A stretch of 64,000 bases of DNA from Sinorhizobium meliloti (GTDB taxonomy: Bacteria > Pseudomonadota > Alphaproteobacteria > Rhizobiales > Rhizobiaceae), in NCBI RefSeq assembly GCF_035610345.1, contig NZ_CP141214.1, positions 933,267-997,266 of the forward strand, in the 5' to 3' direction. Positions 1-9,436 of the stretch are shown one piece after another. The notes beneath the pieces are model-generated. The model did no database searches and was not told the origin of the DNA. It was given only the letters and a program-made list of their open reading frames with translations. Made by a program: the position numbers and the translations under genes. Numbering within the stretch: the stretch's first letter is position 1; each line of letters starts with the position of its first letter.

Positions 1-322
1 GCGATGTTGAACTTCATGTGAGCCTTCGATCTGTTCTAGGGCTCTGTGCATGCTAGCACCTGTTCCCTTAGCGCTCCAGCGACGTGCATGACTGACTGGA
101 TCACCTCATCAGATTGCCCCCGACAACCATGCAGCATCTATCTCGATGCTATGATTCAGAGCGCCAGAATACGCTCGTTCGCCCTCGCCATAATCGTTCA
201 CGGCATATCTGGGCTGTGATCGCCATGGCGAACGGCTACCGCCTTTCCACAAGCGAGATTGATTGCGGATTGCGTAAAATTCAGTCAGCCTGTGCGTCAG
301 GATTTCACCAAGGGAGGGGCAA
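1..322. other. Leading non-coding region
   Basis: No convincing gene. The open frames here have no ribosome binding site and no recognisable protein features. The last 20 bases hold the GGGAGGGG ribosome binding site of the following binding-protein gene. The promoter of the ABC operon should lie here, but I could not place -35 and -10 boxes with confidence. Confidence 0.5.
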
Positions 323-1927
323 ATGGCAATCGGATTGACTCGGCGTCGCATTCTAGTCGCTGGAATGATGCATGCCGCCTTCGTTTCCATAACGGGAACC
401 TTCGCAATAGCGCCTTCGGCAAGGGCAGACGAGCAGATTGAATCGATCAGGTGCGCACAGCCTAGCATCCCCGATACGCTTTTCATTCCACACGCTTGGA
501 TGACCTATACTGGCGCGATCATGTCGCTTGTCCAGGAAGGACCACTATCGTTCGGCGACGATCTCGCTCTTGGACCCGCGTTGGCCGTCAGATGGGAGGA
601 GGTCAATCCGACGACGATCAAATATCACCTGCGAGGCGGCGTCAAGTTCGGCGACGGAAGTCCACTCACCGCTGACGATATTGTCGCTACGTTCAAGTAT
701 CACATGAGCCCGGATTCCGGCTCACAGCTCGCTTCGTTCTACAATTCGGTGGCGGCGGTCGAGGCGACGGCTCCCGACGAGGTGACCGTCAAATTGAAGG
801 CACCAAACGTGCAGTTCGCGTTTACGCCGGGCCATATGGCGGGTTTCGTGTTCAAGAAGGAACAGCTAGCGGACAAGAAGATCGGAACGCCGGAGGTTCT
901 CCCGCTTGGGACTGGCGCCTACAAGCTTGTTGAATTCGTTCCGGCAGATCATGTCCTCCTTGAGGCGCGCAACGACTACTGGGGACCAAAGCCAGTCGTT
1001 AAACGGATCACATTCCAGGCGATCCCAGACCGCCCGGCTCGGCTACTCGCCATGCAACAAGGCGAGATCGACTGTACCTTCGATCTCGCCATCTCCGACA
1101 TCGATCAGTGGAAGGCGCTGAGCAATGTAGATGTCGTCGCGAAACCGTCGCTCGGCGTATACTTGCTGACTCTAGACCATTCGACGCCGCCGTTCGATGA
1201 TATCCATGTGCGTCGTGCTGTTGCCTATTCGGTGAATCGGAAAGGCCTAGTCGAGGCACTTCTCAAGGGCAACGGGGAGGCGGCGACGGCATTGAACCCG
1301 CCCGAAATCTGGTCGGGAGTGTTGCCTTCGGACGAGGTTCGCACCTTTTACGATACATTGTTGCCGAACTATGCGTTCGACTTGAAAAAGGCGAAGGCAG
1401 AGCTGGCAAAATCCAGCCACCCGGAAGGCTTTGACATCACCATCCCAGCATCGGCCGCCGATCCTTACATGGTCAATATCTTGCAGTCGGTGACGGAGAA
1501 CCTGAAGCAGATTGGTATCCGCGCACATATCCAGGAGACCGACAACAACACCTGGTTCACGAACTACATCAACCACGACAATCTGGGCATGCAGATCATG
1601 GCGTACTATCCGGACTTCGCCGACCCAGCCAACTATCCGTCCCTCTTCTTCTCAAGTGCAAATGCTGAGAAGAATGGCATGAACGGCTCGAACTTCAACA
1701 ACCCCGAAGTCGATGCGAAGCTGAAGATCGCCAACGAGAACGCCGACCCGAAGGCGCGAGCCGAGGCGTTAAAGAAAGTATTCAAGATTGCCAACGAGGA
1801 AGTCGCCGTCGTGCCGATCTTCTGGCCCGCCACGGCGATGGCGATCAACAAGAAGTACAAGCTCACCGGCTACACCGCCTTCTGGTACAGTATTCCTTGG
1901 GCGCTGCGAGGTTTCGGCCTAAAATAG
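323..1927 (+). CDS. Peptide/nickel-type ABC transporter substrate-binding protein
   Basis: Periplasmic solute-binding protein of family 5 (SBP_bac_5; DppA/OppA type), 534 residues, the usual family length. It delivers di/oligopeptides or a similar ligand to the permeases encoded downstream. The N terminus has a twin-arginine-like TRRRILV stretch, a hydrophobic core and an ARA-DE cleavage site near residue 36, so Tat export is likely. The family pattern of a predicted GDGSPLTADDI loop around residue 110 is clear. The ATG is preceded by GGGAGGGG at a good distance. It is the first gene of an importer operon; a peptidase scar separates it from the first permease gene. The real ligand is unknown: family 5 also contains sugar, opine and metal binders. 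Confidence 0.9.
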   Translation: MAIGLTRRRILVAGMMHAAFVSITGTFAIAPSARADEQIESIRCAQPSIPDTLFIPHAWMTYTGAIMSLVQEGPLSFGDDLALGPALAVRWEEVNPTTIKYHLRGGVKFGDGSPLTADDIVATFKYHMSPDSGSQLASFYNSVAAVEATAPDEVTVKLKAPNVQFAFTPGHMAGFVFKKEQLADKKIGTPEVLPLGTGAYKLVEFVPADHVLLEARNDYWGPKPVVKRITFQAIPDRPARLLAMQQGEIDCTFDLAISDIDQWKALSNVDVVAKPSLGVYLLTLDHSTPPFDDIHVRRAVAYSVNRKGLVEALLKGNGEAATALNPPEIWSGVLPSDEVRTFYDTLLPNYAFDLKKAKAELAKSSHPEGFDITIPASAADPYMVNILQSVTENLKQIGIRAHIQETDNNTWFTNYINHDNLGMQIMAYYPDFADPANYPSLFFSSANAEKNGMNGSNFNNPEVDAKLKIANENADPKARAEALKKVFKIANEEVAVVPIFWPATAMAINKKYKLTGYTAFWYSIPWALRGFGLK

Positions 1928-2017
1928 ACCGATCGCGGGGCGATTTGGCGACGGCCATTTTCATCGTTTCACCGTGGAGACTGCTCGGCGTTCGGCTATT
2001 ACTCGGCTCGACAAGCC

Positions 2018-2221
2018 GACGTCACCGACATATAGTTCTGGGAGACAGAACCGGTGCACGCCGCTCGGCCGGGTGTAGAATTATGTGCGGCGCTCCTCGA
2101 ACCGGGGGTCGAGTCGGAGCGGATCATCTTTCCGCGCGAAGGCCATGGAGTGCGCGAACGGGAGCACCAGCTCGATGCATGGAGCCGCACCATCGACCGG
2201 TTCGACCGCTATCTCGGGTCG
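2018..2221 (+). pseudogene. C-terminal scar of an S9 (prolyl oligopeptidase) family peptidase
   Basis: Two overlapping frames together read like the last ~65 residues of an S9 peptidase. The upstream frame gives NRCTPLGRV, a stop, then NYV. After a frame change the downstream frame gives GVESERIIFPREGHGVRE and then HQLDAWSRTIDRFDRYL. The GHG around the catalytic histidine and the terminal DRYL are typical of the family. There is no N-terminal part, so this is a remnant. S9-type peptidases often accompany peptide importers, so an intact peptidase gene may once have stood between binding protein and permease. Seen directly: the motif remnants, one stop and one frameshift. Confidence 0.65.
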
Positions 2222-2240
2222 ATCCGGTGTCGGCTCGAGT

Positions 2241-3191
2241 ATGTTCGTTTTCGTCACGCGACGTATCGCCGTGACGATTCCACTCCTCCTGATAATCTCC
2301 TTCGGCGTCTTCGCCTTGGCTGACATCGCACCCGGCGACCCGGTGCGCTCCCTGCTTGGCGCACGCGCCTCAGACCCGGCAACGCTGGCAGCCATTCGCG
2401 CGCGTTACCATTTGGACGATCCGTTCCTCATCCAATATGGCTACTGGCTGTCGCATGTGATCCGCGGCGACCTCGGCGTCTCCATCCAGGGCAACCGGGC
2501 GGTAACGAGTATCATTGCGGAACGGCTCGGCGTCACCATCTTCCTCAGCTTGATGAGCACTACTCTTGTTCTCGGCCTCGGTATCTTTCTCGGTGCGGTC
2601 GCCGCCTTTCGACGTGGTACCCGGCTCGATCGGGCGGTCGTCATGTTCGGTGTTTTCGGCGTCAGCTCTCCGGCCTTCGTCACTGGCATTTTCCTTCTCT
2701 ATCTCTTCGGGGTTCTGCTGCCCTGGTTCCCGATTTTCGGTCCGGGAAGGGGATTCCTCGACCGCGCCTGGCACCTGACGCTTCCGGCGCTTGCGCTTGC
2801 GACATCGGTTATGGCGATCGTCGTCAAAATCACGCGCGCGGCGATGATCGAGGAGCTGGCCCGAGACTACGTCACGTTTGCGCGGGCGCGCGGACTGAGT
2901 TCGCGTCGCATTTTATTTGCCTACGTGCTCAGGAACTCCCTCATTCCCGTGATCACGGCCGCAGGGCTCATCGTCGTGGGCATTGTGGCCGGCGCGATCT
3001 ACGTCGAGGTCACCTTTTCTTTGCCAGGTCTCGGCGCCTTGACGGTCGATGCGATCCAGAAGCGCGACATTCCGACGATCCAAGGGACCACCCTGCTGTT
3101 CTCTGCCTTCGTCTTGCTGATCAACCTTGCGGTCGACGTGATCTATAGGGTGATCGACCCGCGCATCCGCTTCGGTAGAGTCGAGTCATGA
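2241..3191 (+). CDS. Peptide-type ABC transporter permease (DppB-like)
   Basis: Inner-membrane permease of the binding-protein-dependent family (BPD_transp_1), 316 residues from the ATG chosen here. The N terminus begins with FVFVTRRIAVTIPLLLII, the typical first membrane helix of DppB/OppB proteins. A longer in-frame reading upstream is the peptidase scar and has no membrane character, so it was discarded. The cytoplasmic EAA-type loop that docks the ATPase is visible as DYVTFARARGLSSRRI near residue 205-220. Its stop overlaps the next gene's ATG by four bases (ATGA), so the two are translationally coupled. No strong ribosome binding site precedes the start. Confidence 0.88.
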   Translation: MFVFVTRRIAVTIPLLLIISFGVFALADIAPGDPVRSLLGARASDPATLAAIRARYHLDDPFLIQYGYWLSHVIRGDLGVSIQGNRAVTSIIAERLGVTIFLSLMSTTLVLGLGIFLGAVAAFRRGTRLDRAVVMFGVFGVSSPAFVTGIFLLYLFGVLLPWFPIFGPGRGFLDRAWHLTLPALALATSVMAIVVKITRAAMIEELARDYVTFARARGLSSRRILFAYVLRNSLIPVITAAGLIVVGIVAGAIYVEVTFSLPGLGALTVDAIQKRDIPTIQGTTLLFSAFVLLINLAVDVIYRVIDPRIRFGRVES

Positions 3192-4030
3192 GCGTCCCAA
3201 CCATTGGCGAGGCACTACGGACGAAGCAGCCATTGCGTGTACCAATCGTCATTCTCCTTGCTGCGCTGATTATCACGGCGGTGGCGATTTGCGCGGTGCT
3301 TGGGGAGAGGATCGCCCCCGATTCGCCCTTCCTCCAGCGTCTCGAAGTCGGTAATACGCCGCCTTCCCTAGTCCACACTGCCGGAACGGATCTACTTGGC
3401 CGCGATGTGCTGTCGCGCGTGATTTATGGTGCGCGAACGGCCTTGGTCGGCCCAGTTGTTGTCGCCGCCGGAGCTTTCACGATCGCGACCCTGCTTGGGC
3501 TTGTTTCGGGCTATTTCGGGGGCCTGCTCGATTCGGTGATCATGCGCTGGGTGGATTTCATGTTCGCGTTACCGGTGCCGCTTGTGGCCATCGTTGTCGT
3601 GGGCGTGGTAGGAGGTGGATACTGGAGCGCCGTCCTCGTCCTGGTCGTCCTTTTCACCGCCCCTGGTACGCGCATCGTGCGGAGCGCGGTCCTTGAGCAG
3701 CGACCGCTTCCTTATATCGACGCCGCGCGCACTCTCGGCATCTCGAAGACGCGTATTCTGTTCGTGCACATTCTCCCAAACGTCGCGCCGATTATTCTCG
3801 CGTATGTCGTGCTCGACTTTGCCTTCGCGCTGGTCAATCTCGCCGGGCTGTCCTTCCTCGGCCTCGGCATCGAGCCCGGGACCCCCGACTGGGGTCGGAT
3901 GGTCTTCGAGAACCGCAACATCGTCTTCTCCAATCCGGTTGCGCTGCTGCTGCCCGCAGGAATGATCATCCTTACCGCGGTCAGCATAAACCTCATCGGC
4001 GACTGGCTGTTCGAGCGGTTTGCAAAGTGA
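3188..4030 (+). CDS. Peptide-type ABC transporter permease (DppC-like)
   Basis: Second inner-membrane permease, 280 residues, with the short hydrophobic N-terminal helix and the GTDLLGRDVLSRVIYGAR segment that marks DppC/OppC proteins. The EAA loop reads YIDAARTLGISKTRIL. It forms the transmembrane pore with the preceding DppB-like protein. The gene overlaps both neighbours (ATGA upstream, GTGA downstream), the classic layout of a coupled transporter operon. The product is intact, with no unusual insertion. Confidence 0.9.
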   Translation: MSVPTIGEALRTKQPLRVPIVILLAALIITAVAICAVLGERIAPDSPFLQRLEVGNTPPSLVHTAGTDLLGRDVLSRVIYGARTALVGPVVVAAGAFTIATLLGLVSGYFGGLLDSVIMRWVDFMFALPVPLVAIVVVGVVGGGYWSAVLVLVVLFTAPGTRIVRSAVLEQRPLPYIDAARTLGISKTRILFVHILPNVAPIILAYVVLDFAFALVNLAGLSFLGLGIEPGTPDWGRMVFENRNIVFSNPVALLLPAGMIILTAVSINLIGDWLFERFAK

Positions 4031-5871
4031 ACACGGCCGTGGCGCGCGCAGGTCAGGAAGGTCCGCTCCTCGAGGTCGAGGGGCTAGCGATCTCACACGG
4101 TGCCGTGCCCATCACAACGCCCTTGGACATCGTGGTCGAACGGGGCGAGACCATTGGGATTGTCGGCGAATCCGGGTCCGGAAAATCGCTCGTGGCACGG
4201 GCAATCGCCGGCATATTGCCGCCAGGCATAAATGCCACAGGCAGCGTTAAGCTCGACGGCATCCCCCTGATGCGGCTTGCCGAGAGCGAACTCCGCAAGA
4301 TTTGCGGGTCTCGGATGTCGATGCTTATGCAGGATCCGTTCACGATGCTGAATCCGCTCATGCGAAGCGGCGACCACATTGATGAGATGCTGCGCGACCG
4401 ACCCGAGTTCGCCTCGCGCGCCGCCAGAGCGGATGAGGTGAGAAGACGCCTCGGAGAAGTCGGCATAACCGACGAGGTTGTGGGCCGCCGCATGCCATTC
4501 CAGCTGTCTGGGGGCATGTGCCAGCGCGTCGCACTTGCCGCCGCTCTCGCTCGCGACCCGGAGCTGCTAATTGCCGATGAGCCCTCGACGGCGCTCGACG
4601 TAACGACTCAGGCGGAGATCATCAATCTCCTGCGTCGTGTCCAGCGCGAGCGACACATGAGCCTTATTCTCATTACCCACAACCTGCGGCTCGCGTTCTC
4701 GATCTGCCAGCGCATCTATGTGCTCTACGCTGGCTCAATGCTCGAAGTCGGCGACGCCGCAGCTGTCGAGCGTCAGCCGTTCCATCCTTACACCTTGGGA
4801 CTTCTGCTCTCGGAACCGCCAGTCGATATTCGCGTGCCTCGGCTCGTCGCGATCCGGGGCTCCGTGCCGCGCGCGGCCGATGTTCTCGACGGCTGTGGCT
4901 TCGCCGATCGCTGCGACTGGACGAAGCAGATTTGCCGCACCGGCAAGCCGCCGCTGACCGCTCGCGATGCGAGCCGGTTCACTGCATGCATCCGTCAGGA
5001 CGAGATCCAGGGCGAACTCGACGCGTTACGCACGGCGGAGCTCTCGGCGGCGCCGATAACACCGCGCCGGGGAGAAACCGCAGGGGCGCTCGTCCGCGTT
5101 GACGGACTCGTCAAGACATTCGTGGGCGGGCGGGGCCGTTCGATGTACGCCGTAAAGGATGTATCGCTACATATTATGCCCGGGGAGAGCGTCGGCCTCG
5201 TCGGCGAATCTGGCTCGGGCAAGACCACGCTCGGGCGCTGTCTCGTCGGCCTCGAAACCCCGACTGCTGGCAACATCCATATCAACGGCATCGCGGCAGC
5301 GGATTTCGGCGCCATGGCGAAGGCGGACCGCGTCCGCATTCGGCGCACAATTCAGATGATCTTCCAGGATCCGTTTTCAACACTAAATCCCAGGCACAGC
5401 GTTGGGCAGGCATTGGGCGAAGCGCTCGGGGCGTCGGCGGGCGCTACCAGCCCAGCGACGGCTGAACGGATCGCGTCGCTGCTGGCGAAAGTCGGCTTGT
5501 CCGCTGCGTACGCCACCCGCCGTCCGGCGTCGCTCTCAGGCGGCGAGCGCCAGCGAGTGGCCATCGCACGAGCGCTTGCTGTCAAACCGGCAATCCTCGT
5601 TTGCGACGAACCAGTATCGGCCCTCGACGTCTCGGTGCAGGCGCAGGTGCTCACCCTGTTCAGACGCTTGCAAGTTGAGCACGAGCTCTCATATCTCTTC
5701 ATCACGCACGACCTCGCTGTCGTCCGCCAGATCACCGAGCGCATTTATGTCCTCTACCTTGGCGAGATCGTCGAGGAGGGGCCGACGGAAAGGGTCATCG
5801 GCAACCCGCAGCACCCGTATACACGTCGCCTCGTTGCATCGATCCCGCGCTCGGCCCAACCTGGCCTCTGA
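4027..5871 (+). CDS. Fused double ATPase of a peptide-type ABC transporter (DppD-DppF-like)
   Basis: One 614-residue protein with two complete ABC ATPase domains, replacing separate DppD and DppF subunits. Domain 1 has Walker A GESGSGKS near residue 47, signature LSGGM near 160 and Walker B LLIADEP near 180. A C-terminal oligopeptide-type extension with a cysteine-rich [10 protein letters not shown] segment follows. Domain 2 has Walker A GESGSGKT near 393, signature [12 protein letters not shown] near 503 and Walker B ILVCDEP. The first signature carries M-C in place of the usual E-R or Q-R after LSGG. The start is a GTG overlapping the permease stop. It powers uptake by the upstream permeases; such fused ATPases are common in rhizobia. 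Confidence 0.92.
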   Translation: MNTAVARAGQEGPLLEVEGLAISHGAVPITTPLDIVVERGETIGIVGESGSGKSLVARAIAGILPPGINATGSVKLDGIPLMRLAESELRKICGSRMSMLMQDPFTMLNPLMRSGDHIDEMLRDRPEFASRAARADEVRRRLGEVGITDEVVGRRMPFQLSGGMCQRVALAAALARDPELLIADEPSTALDVTTQAEIINLLRRVQRERHMSLILITHNLRLAFSICQRIYVLYAGSMLEVGDAAAVERQPFHPYTLGLLLSEPPVDIRVPRLVAIRGSVPRAADVLDGCGFADRCDWTKQICRTGKPPLTARDASRFTACIRQDEIQGELDALRTAELSAAPITPRRGETAGALVRVDGLVKTFVGGRGRSMYAVKDVSLHIMPGESVGLVGESGSGKTTLGRCLVGLETPTAGNIHINGIAAADFGAMAKADRVRIRRTIQMIFQDPFSTLNPRHSVGQALGEALGASAGATSPATAERIASLLAKVGLSAAYATRRPASLSGGERQRVAIARALAVKPAILVCDEPVSALDVSVQAQVLTLFRRLQVEHELSYLFITHDLAVVRQITERIYVLYLGEIVEEGPTERVIGNPQHPYTRRLVASIPRSAQPGL

Positions 5872-6002
5872 GGCAACCCGCCAGCGTGGCATTCGATCGC
5901 ACATCCTCAGGGAGCTCTGATTGAGTGCCCACCTGTCAGGCCACCGAAAAATGCACGCCGGTTCGGCATGCGGAAATCACAAAGCGATCCCGCATTCAAT
6001 CA

Positions 6003-6050
6003 GATGTTCACGTTTCGTGCGTCGAAAGTCGCATAATGTATCAACTGAAA
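6003..6050 (+). repeat. Dispersed ~45-bp repeat, copy A
   Basis: Starts with GATGTTCAC and reaches the core TCGCATAATGTATC (6029-6042) exactly 26 bases later. The same pair at the same spacing occurs near 45.55 and 49.66 kb, and a diverged copy lies near 39.8 kb, all in this orientation. It lies in the 298-base gap between the double ATPase and the LysR gene, where I see no gene. The core resembles the XerC arm of dif sites, but no XerD-like arm is visible. Confidence 0.6.
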
Positions 6051-6169
6051 TGCGCTAGTTGCGCCTTCCTAGCACGATAACATAAGCCTGGTCGTTATCT
6101 TCCGAGGGTGCGGTCTCGGCTGCCTCGACGTCCGCTTTCGCCGCCGCGCGCTCATCTAGATCAAGACAA

Positions 6170-7057
6170 TCAATCTTGGAAAACTGAATGACGCATCACC
6201 TCGTCGACGAAATCGGAGACGATGCGAGAAGGATGTCGGTTGGGCGGCAAGAGCAGCAGAGTCTTGAAATAGACTGCCGGTTCGAAGGGCCGCAAGGAAA
6301 GGCCGCGACCGACATAGGGCTCTGCGGTCATCGGATTGACCATTCCGATCCCCATCCCAGCCTGGACCATTGCGCAGATCGTCGTCGAGTACGGGGTCTC
6401 GAGGACCATCTTCGGCTTGACGTTCTCGTTGAAGAAGATCGTTTCCGCCGATCGGCGTGTGGTATCTTCGGGCGATAGGGCGATGAATGCCTCGCCATCG
6501 ATATCGTGCGGCCGAATGACGTCGACTGCCTCCAATCGGTGGCCCGAAGGCACGGCGATCGCCACGCGGTAGCGCGCGAACGGACGGACGTCGACGCCGG
6601 CCACGTCGATCTCATCCGCAGCAAGTCCCACATCGAATTGACCGCTCGCGACGAGATCCTTCACGACGGAAGACATCTGTGCCTGGAAGGTTATCGCGAC
6701 GTTCGGATGCTTCATTTGAAAGCCGCGCAGGGCCCGTGGCAGCACGTTGGTGCTCAAGGCGGAAAGACTGGCGACCCGGATCTCACCGGACCCGAAATCT
6801 CGGATGCGGGCGGCTGCGCTCTTGAGATGGATCAGGCCCGAGAACGAGCCTTCGACCTCTCTGAAGAACATCTGTCCTTCAGACGTCGGGAACATCCGGC
6901 CTTTCTCTCTGCGGAAAAGCGCGAAGCCAATATCGCGCTCAAGCTCTTGTATAGCCTTGCTGACTGCCGGCTGGGAGATGCGGAGCACTTCGGCAGCGCG
7001 CGACGCCGTGCCGTTGGTCATCACCGCGTAAAAGACCTCAATCTGTCGGATGTTCAA
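6170..7057 (-). CDS. LysR-family transcriptional regulator
   Basis: 295 residues, standard LysR length. The N terminus holds the winged helix-turn-helix (MNIRQIEVFYAV, then SRAAEVLRISQPAVSKAI at about residues 18-35). The rest is the two-lobed effector-binding domain. It starts with TTG: the sequence at 7055-7057 is CAA on the plus strand and no in-frame ATG exists upstream. It is divergent from the cystathionine beta-lyase/aap genes with a 25-bp LysR-like inverted repeat between them. It is therefore the likely regulator of that operon, probably sensing a sulfur or amino-acid metabolite. The effector is not deducible. Confidence 0.9.
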   Translation of the reverse strand: MNIRQIEVFYAVMTNGTASRAAEVLRISQPAVSKAIQELERDIGFALFRREKGRMFPTSEGQMFFREVEGSFSGLIHLKSAAARIRDFGSGEIRVASLSALSTNVLPRALRGFQMKHPNVAITFQAQMSSVVKDLVASGQFDVGLAADEIDVAGVDVRPFARYRVAIAVPSGHRLEAVDVIRPHDIDGEAFIALSPEDTTRRSAETIFFNENVKPKMVLETPYSTTICAMVQAGMGIGMVNPMTAEPYVGRGLSLRPFEPAVYFKTLLLLPPNRHPSRIVSDFVDEVMRHSVFQD

Positions 7058-7065
7058 AGCAGTCG

Positions 7066-7090
7066 ACCTTATAATCTCAGCGAATAAGGT
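7066..7090. promoter_or_regulatory. LysR box in a divergent promoter region
   Basis: Perfect inverted repeat ACCTTAT-N11-ATAAGGT in the gap between the LysR gene (starting at 7057, minus) and the lyase gene. It contains the T-N11-A pattern expected of LysR operators. Its position immediately upstream of the regulator start fits autoregulation together with activation of the divergent operon. Confidence 0.65.
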
Positions 7091-7168
7091 TTCATCATAT
7101 TGATATTGGACGGAATGGATACGCCCATGTTTAATCCGATCAACGAAATCTCTCGGGAAGAAAACAAG

Positions 7169-8365
7169 ATGAAAGATCTGACCCAGTGCGTGCTCACGCC
7201 GGCTGTTGATATGGATGGCTTCGAAACGCTCGGAGCGGCGACCTACCGCGGATCAACGATCGTGTTCAAGAACGCCGAGGCCTACAGGACCCGTGGCGAG
7301 CGGGGCCACCAAGGCTACACCTACGGCCTTTATGGAACACCGACCACGCGAACCCTGGAAGCAAAACTGACGGCGCTCGAAAAGGGCGTGCGCACGTTCC
7401 TGGTCCCTTCCGGGCAGGCGTCGAATGCGATCGCCATGCTGTCCCTGCTGAGCGCCGGCGATAAGATCCTCATTGCCGACAACTCGTATCCTCCGGTTCG
7501 CGACTTCGCCAACCGCGATCTCGCGCGCTTCGGAATCGAGGTCGCCTATTACGATCCGGCGGCGATCGACGATCTCGAGCGGCAAATCGACAGCCGAACG
7601 AAGATTGTCTGGTGCGAATCCCCTGGCTCCACCACGATGGAGATCCAGGATCTGCCGAGGATTGCGGAGATTGCGCATCGCCATGGTGCACTCGTCGGCT
7701 GCGACAATACCTGGGCAACGCCGCTCAACTATAAACCGCTCACGATCGGCGCCGACATCGTCACGGAAGCCCTGACCAAATACGTCTCCGGTCACTCCGA
7801 TGTGTTGATGGGGTCGATTACCGTTCGCGCAGAGGAACACATCGTGCCCCTCCGCGCGACCCTCGGTCGCCTCGGCGTCGGCGTTTCGCCCGACGATGCC
7901 ACGCTCGTGCTGCGCGGCATGGAAACGCTCGGGGTGCGCCTCAGGCATGCTGCTGACGGTGCTGCCGAGATCATCGCCTTGATCCAGCAGCATCCTCTGG
8001 TCGATCGGGTGCTGTACCCCTCGCTGCCGGATTTTCCGGGGCATGAGATCTGGAAGCGTGACTTCCTCGGGGTAAGCGGTGTGTTCAGCGTCGTCTTGAA
8101 GCCGGAAGCGACAAAACACGCGGCTTCAGCCCTCGACGTCCTGCGTACATTCGCCATCGGCGCCTCATGGGGCGGAACCCGCAGTCTCATCGCGCCCATG
8201 CCGGTCAAGCAGAACCGCACCGCGAGCCAGTGGGACGGGGACGACCTGGTTCTCAGGGTCAGCATCGGCCTGGAAGATCTCGACGATCTCAAGGCCGACG
8301 TCGAAGCCTTCCTTGCCGAGATCACTGAGCGATCTGCACCGGCGAGGGTCACCAGGGCGAGTTGA
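7169..8365 (+). CDS. Cystathionine beta-lyase-like PLP enzyme
   Basis: Trans-sulfuration (Cys/Met metabolism PLP-dependent) family protein of 398 residues. Enzymes of this family split cystathionine or related C-S compounds. The PLP lysine is in LTKYVSGHSDV (about K204), preceded by the CDNTWATPL segment carrying the PLP-binding aspartate. The sequence is close to the MetC type of lyase. I start at ATG 7169, preceded by GGGAAG. Upstream in-frame TTG and ATG codons (7100, 7127) would add residues not seen in the family. It lies 45 bases ahead of aapJ, which suggests that imported amino acids are sulfur compounds that this enzyme degrades. Gamma-lyase or synthase activity cannot be excluded. 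Confidence 0.85.
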   Translation: MKDLTQCVLTPAVDMDGFETLGAATYRGSTIVFKNAEAYRTRGERGHQGYTYGLYGTPTTRTLEAKLTALEKGVRTFLVPSGQASNAIAMLSLLSAGDKILIADNSYPPVRDFANRDLARFGIEVAYYDPAAIDDLERQIDSRTKIVWCESPGSTTMEIQDLPRIAEIAHRHGALVGCDNTWATPLNYKPLTIGADIVTEALTKYVSGHSDVLMGSITVRAEEHIVPLRATLGRLGVGVSPDDATLVLRGMETLGVRLRHAADGAAEIIALIQQHPLVDRVLYPSLPDFPGHEIWKRDFLGVSGVFSVVLKPEATKHAASALDVLRTFAIGASWGGTRSLIAPMPVKQNRTASQWDGDDLVLRVSIGLEDLDDLKADVEAFLAEITERSAPARVTRAS

Positions 8366-8410
8366 AGGCCGGCTTCCGAATTCTCACAACCAACAAAAAA
8401 GGGGAATGAC

Positions 8411-9436
8411 ATGACATCGAAACTGCTTGGAATGTGCGCCGCGCTCTCGTTTGGTCTGGCCGCAGGATCCGCTCCGGCATTGGCCGGTGCGACGCTGGAC
8501 GCCGTCAAAGCCCGCGGCTTTCTGAATTGCGCCGCCAGCCAGGGTACGGTTGGCTTCGGCGCGCCGGACGAGAAGGGCTATTGGCGTGGCCTTGACGTTG
8601 AGACCTGCCGGGCCGTGGCCGTGGCGGTCTTCAACGATAAGGACAAGGTGGAGTTCGTGCCTCTGAGCGGCCAGCAGCGTGTGCCCGCCCTGCAAACAGG
8701 CGAGATCGACATCCTTCCACGGACGTTCACCTGGACGCTGCGGCGCGACGCCAACGGGCTCAACTTCACGACGCCGAACTATTACGAGTTCACCGGCTTT
8801 ATGATGCCGAAGGCGCTCGGCGTGACCAAAGTCGAGGAGATGGAAGGAGCGTCCGTGTGCGTCCAAACCGGATCGACGACGGAGGTGGTCGCCAATGACG
8901 TCTCGAAGGAACACAATCTCGGCCTGACGCCGGTGGTGTTCGAGAACAGTTCAGCGTTGAGCCAGGCCTTCTTCTCGGGCCGTTGCGATGCCCTGATCAC
9001 CGATGCCGCAGCGCTCGCATCGTTGAGAGCGACGAAAGCCGAGAATGCAGACGACTATGTCATCTTCCCAGCGACCAAATTCATGGATGCGCTTACGCCA
9101 GCGGTCCGCCACGGCGACGACCAATGGCTCGATATCGTCAACTGGTCGATCCAGGCGCTGATCGCGGGCGAACAGCTCGGGATTACGCAAGCCAATGTTG
9201 CGGACATGGAAAAGTCCGAGGATCCACGCGTGAAGCGCTTCCTTGGGGTCGAGCCTGGAAATGGTGCCGCGATCGGTCTTGATGAAAAGTTCGCTGCCAA
9301 CATCATCGCCAAGCTCGGCAACTATGGCGAAATGTTCGATCGCAACCTCGGCAAGGACAGTCCGCTGAAACTCGAGCGCGGCGCAAACCGACTCTTCAGC
9401 AATGGCGGCCTGATGTTCCCGTTGGCCTTCCAATGA
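8411..9436 (+). CDS. aapJ: General L-amino acid ABC transporter, periplasmic binding protein (AapJ-like)
   Basis: 341-residue solute-binding protein of family 3, with a Sec signal peptide ending near ALA-GA (residue 25). The family core LDAVKARGFLNCA, then FVPLSGQQRVPALQTGEIDI and VCVQTGSTTE is typical of AapJ/BztA proteins, which bind a broad set of L-amino acids. An AAAGGGG ribosome binding site precedes the ATG. It is the first of four coupled genes in aapJQMP order. The lyase gene directly upstream suggests this paralogue has been recruited for sulfur amino acids rather than being the main housekeeping Aap system. Confidence 0.92.
   Translation: MTSKLLGMCAALSFGLAAGSAPALAGATLDAVKARGFLNCAASQGTVGFGAPDEKGYWRGLDVETCRAVAVAVFNDKDKVEFVPLSGQQRVPALQTGEIDILPRTFTWTLRRDANGLNFTTPNYYEFTGFMMPKALGVTKVEEMEGASVCVQTGSTTEVVANDVSKEHNLGLTPVVFENSSALSQAFFSGRCDALITDAAALASLRATKAENADDYVIFPATKFMDALTPAVRHGDDQWLDIVNWSIQALIAGEQLGITQANVADMEKSEDPRVKRFLGVEPGNGAAIGLDEKFAANIIAKLGNYGEMFDRNLGKDSPLKLERGANRLFSNGGLMFPLAFQ

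Noticed and set aside
109..486. 125-codon minus-strand open frame at the window start
   Set aside because: Overlaps the signal-peptide coding part of the binding protein, has no ribosome binding site and no protein-family character.
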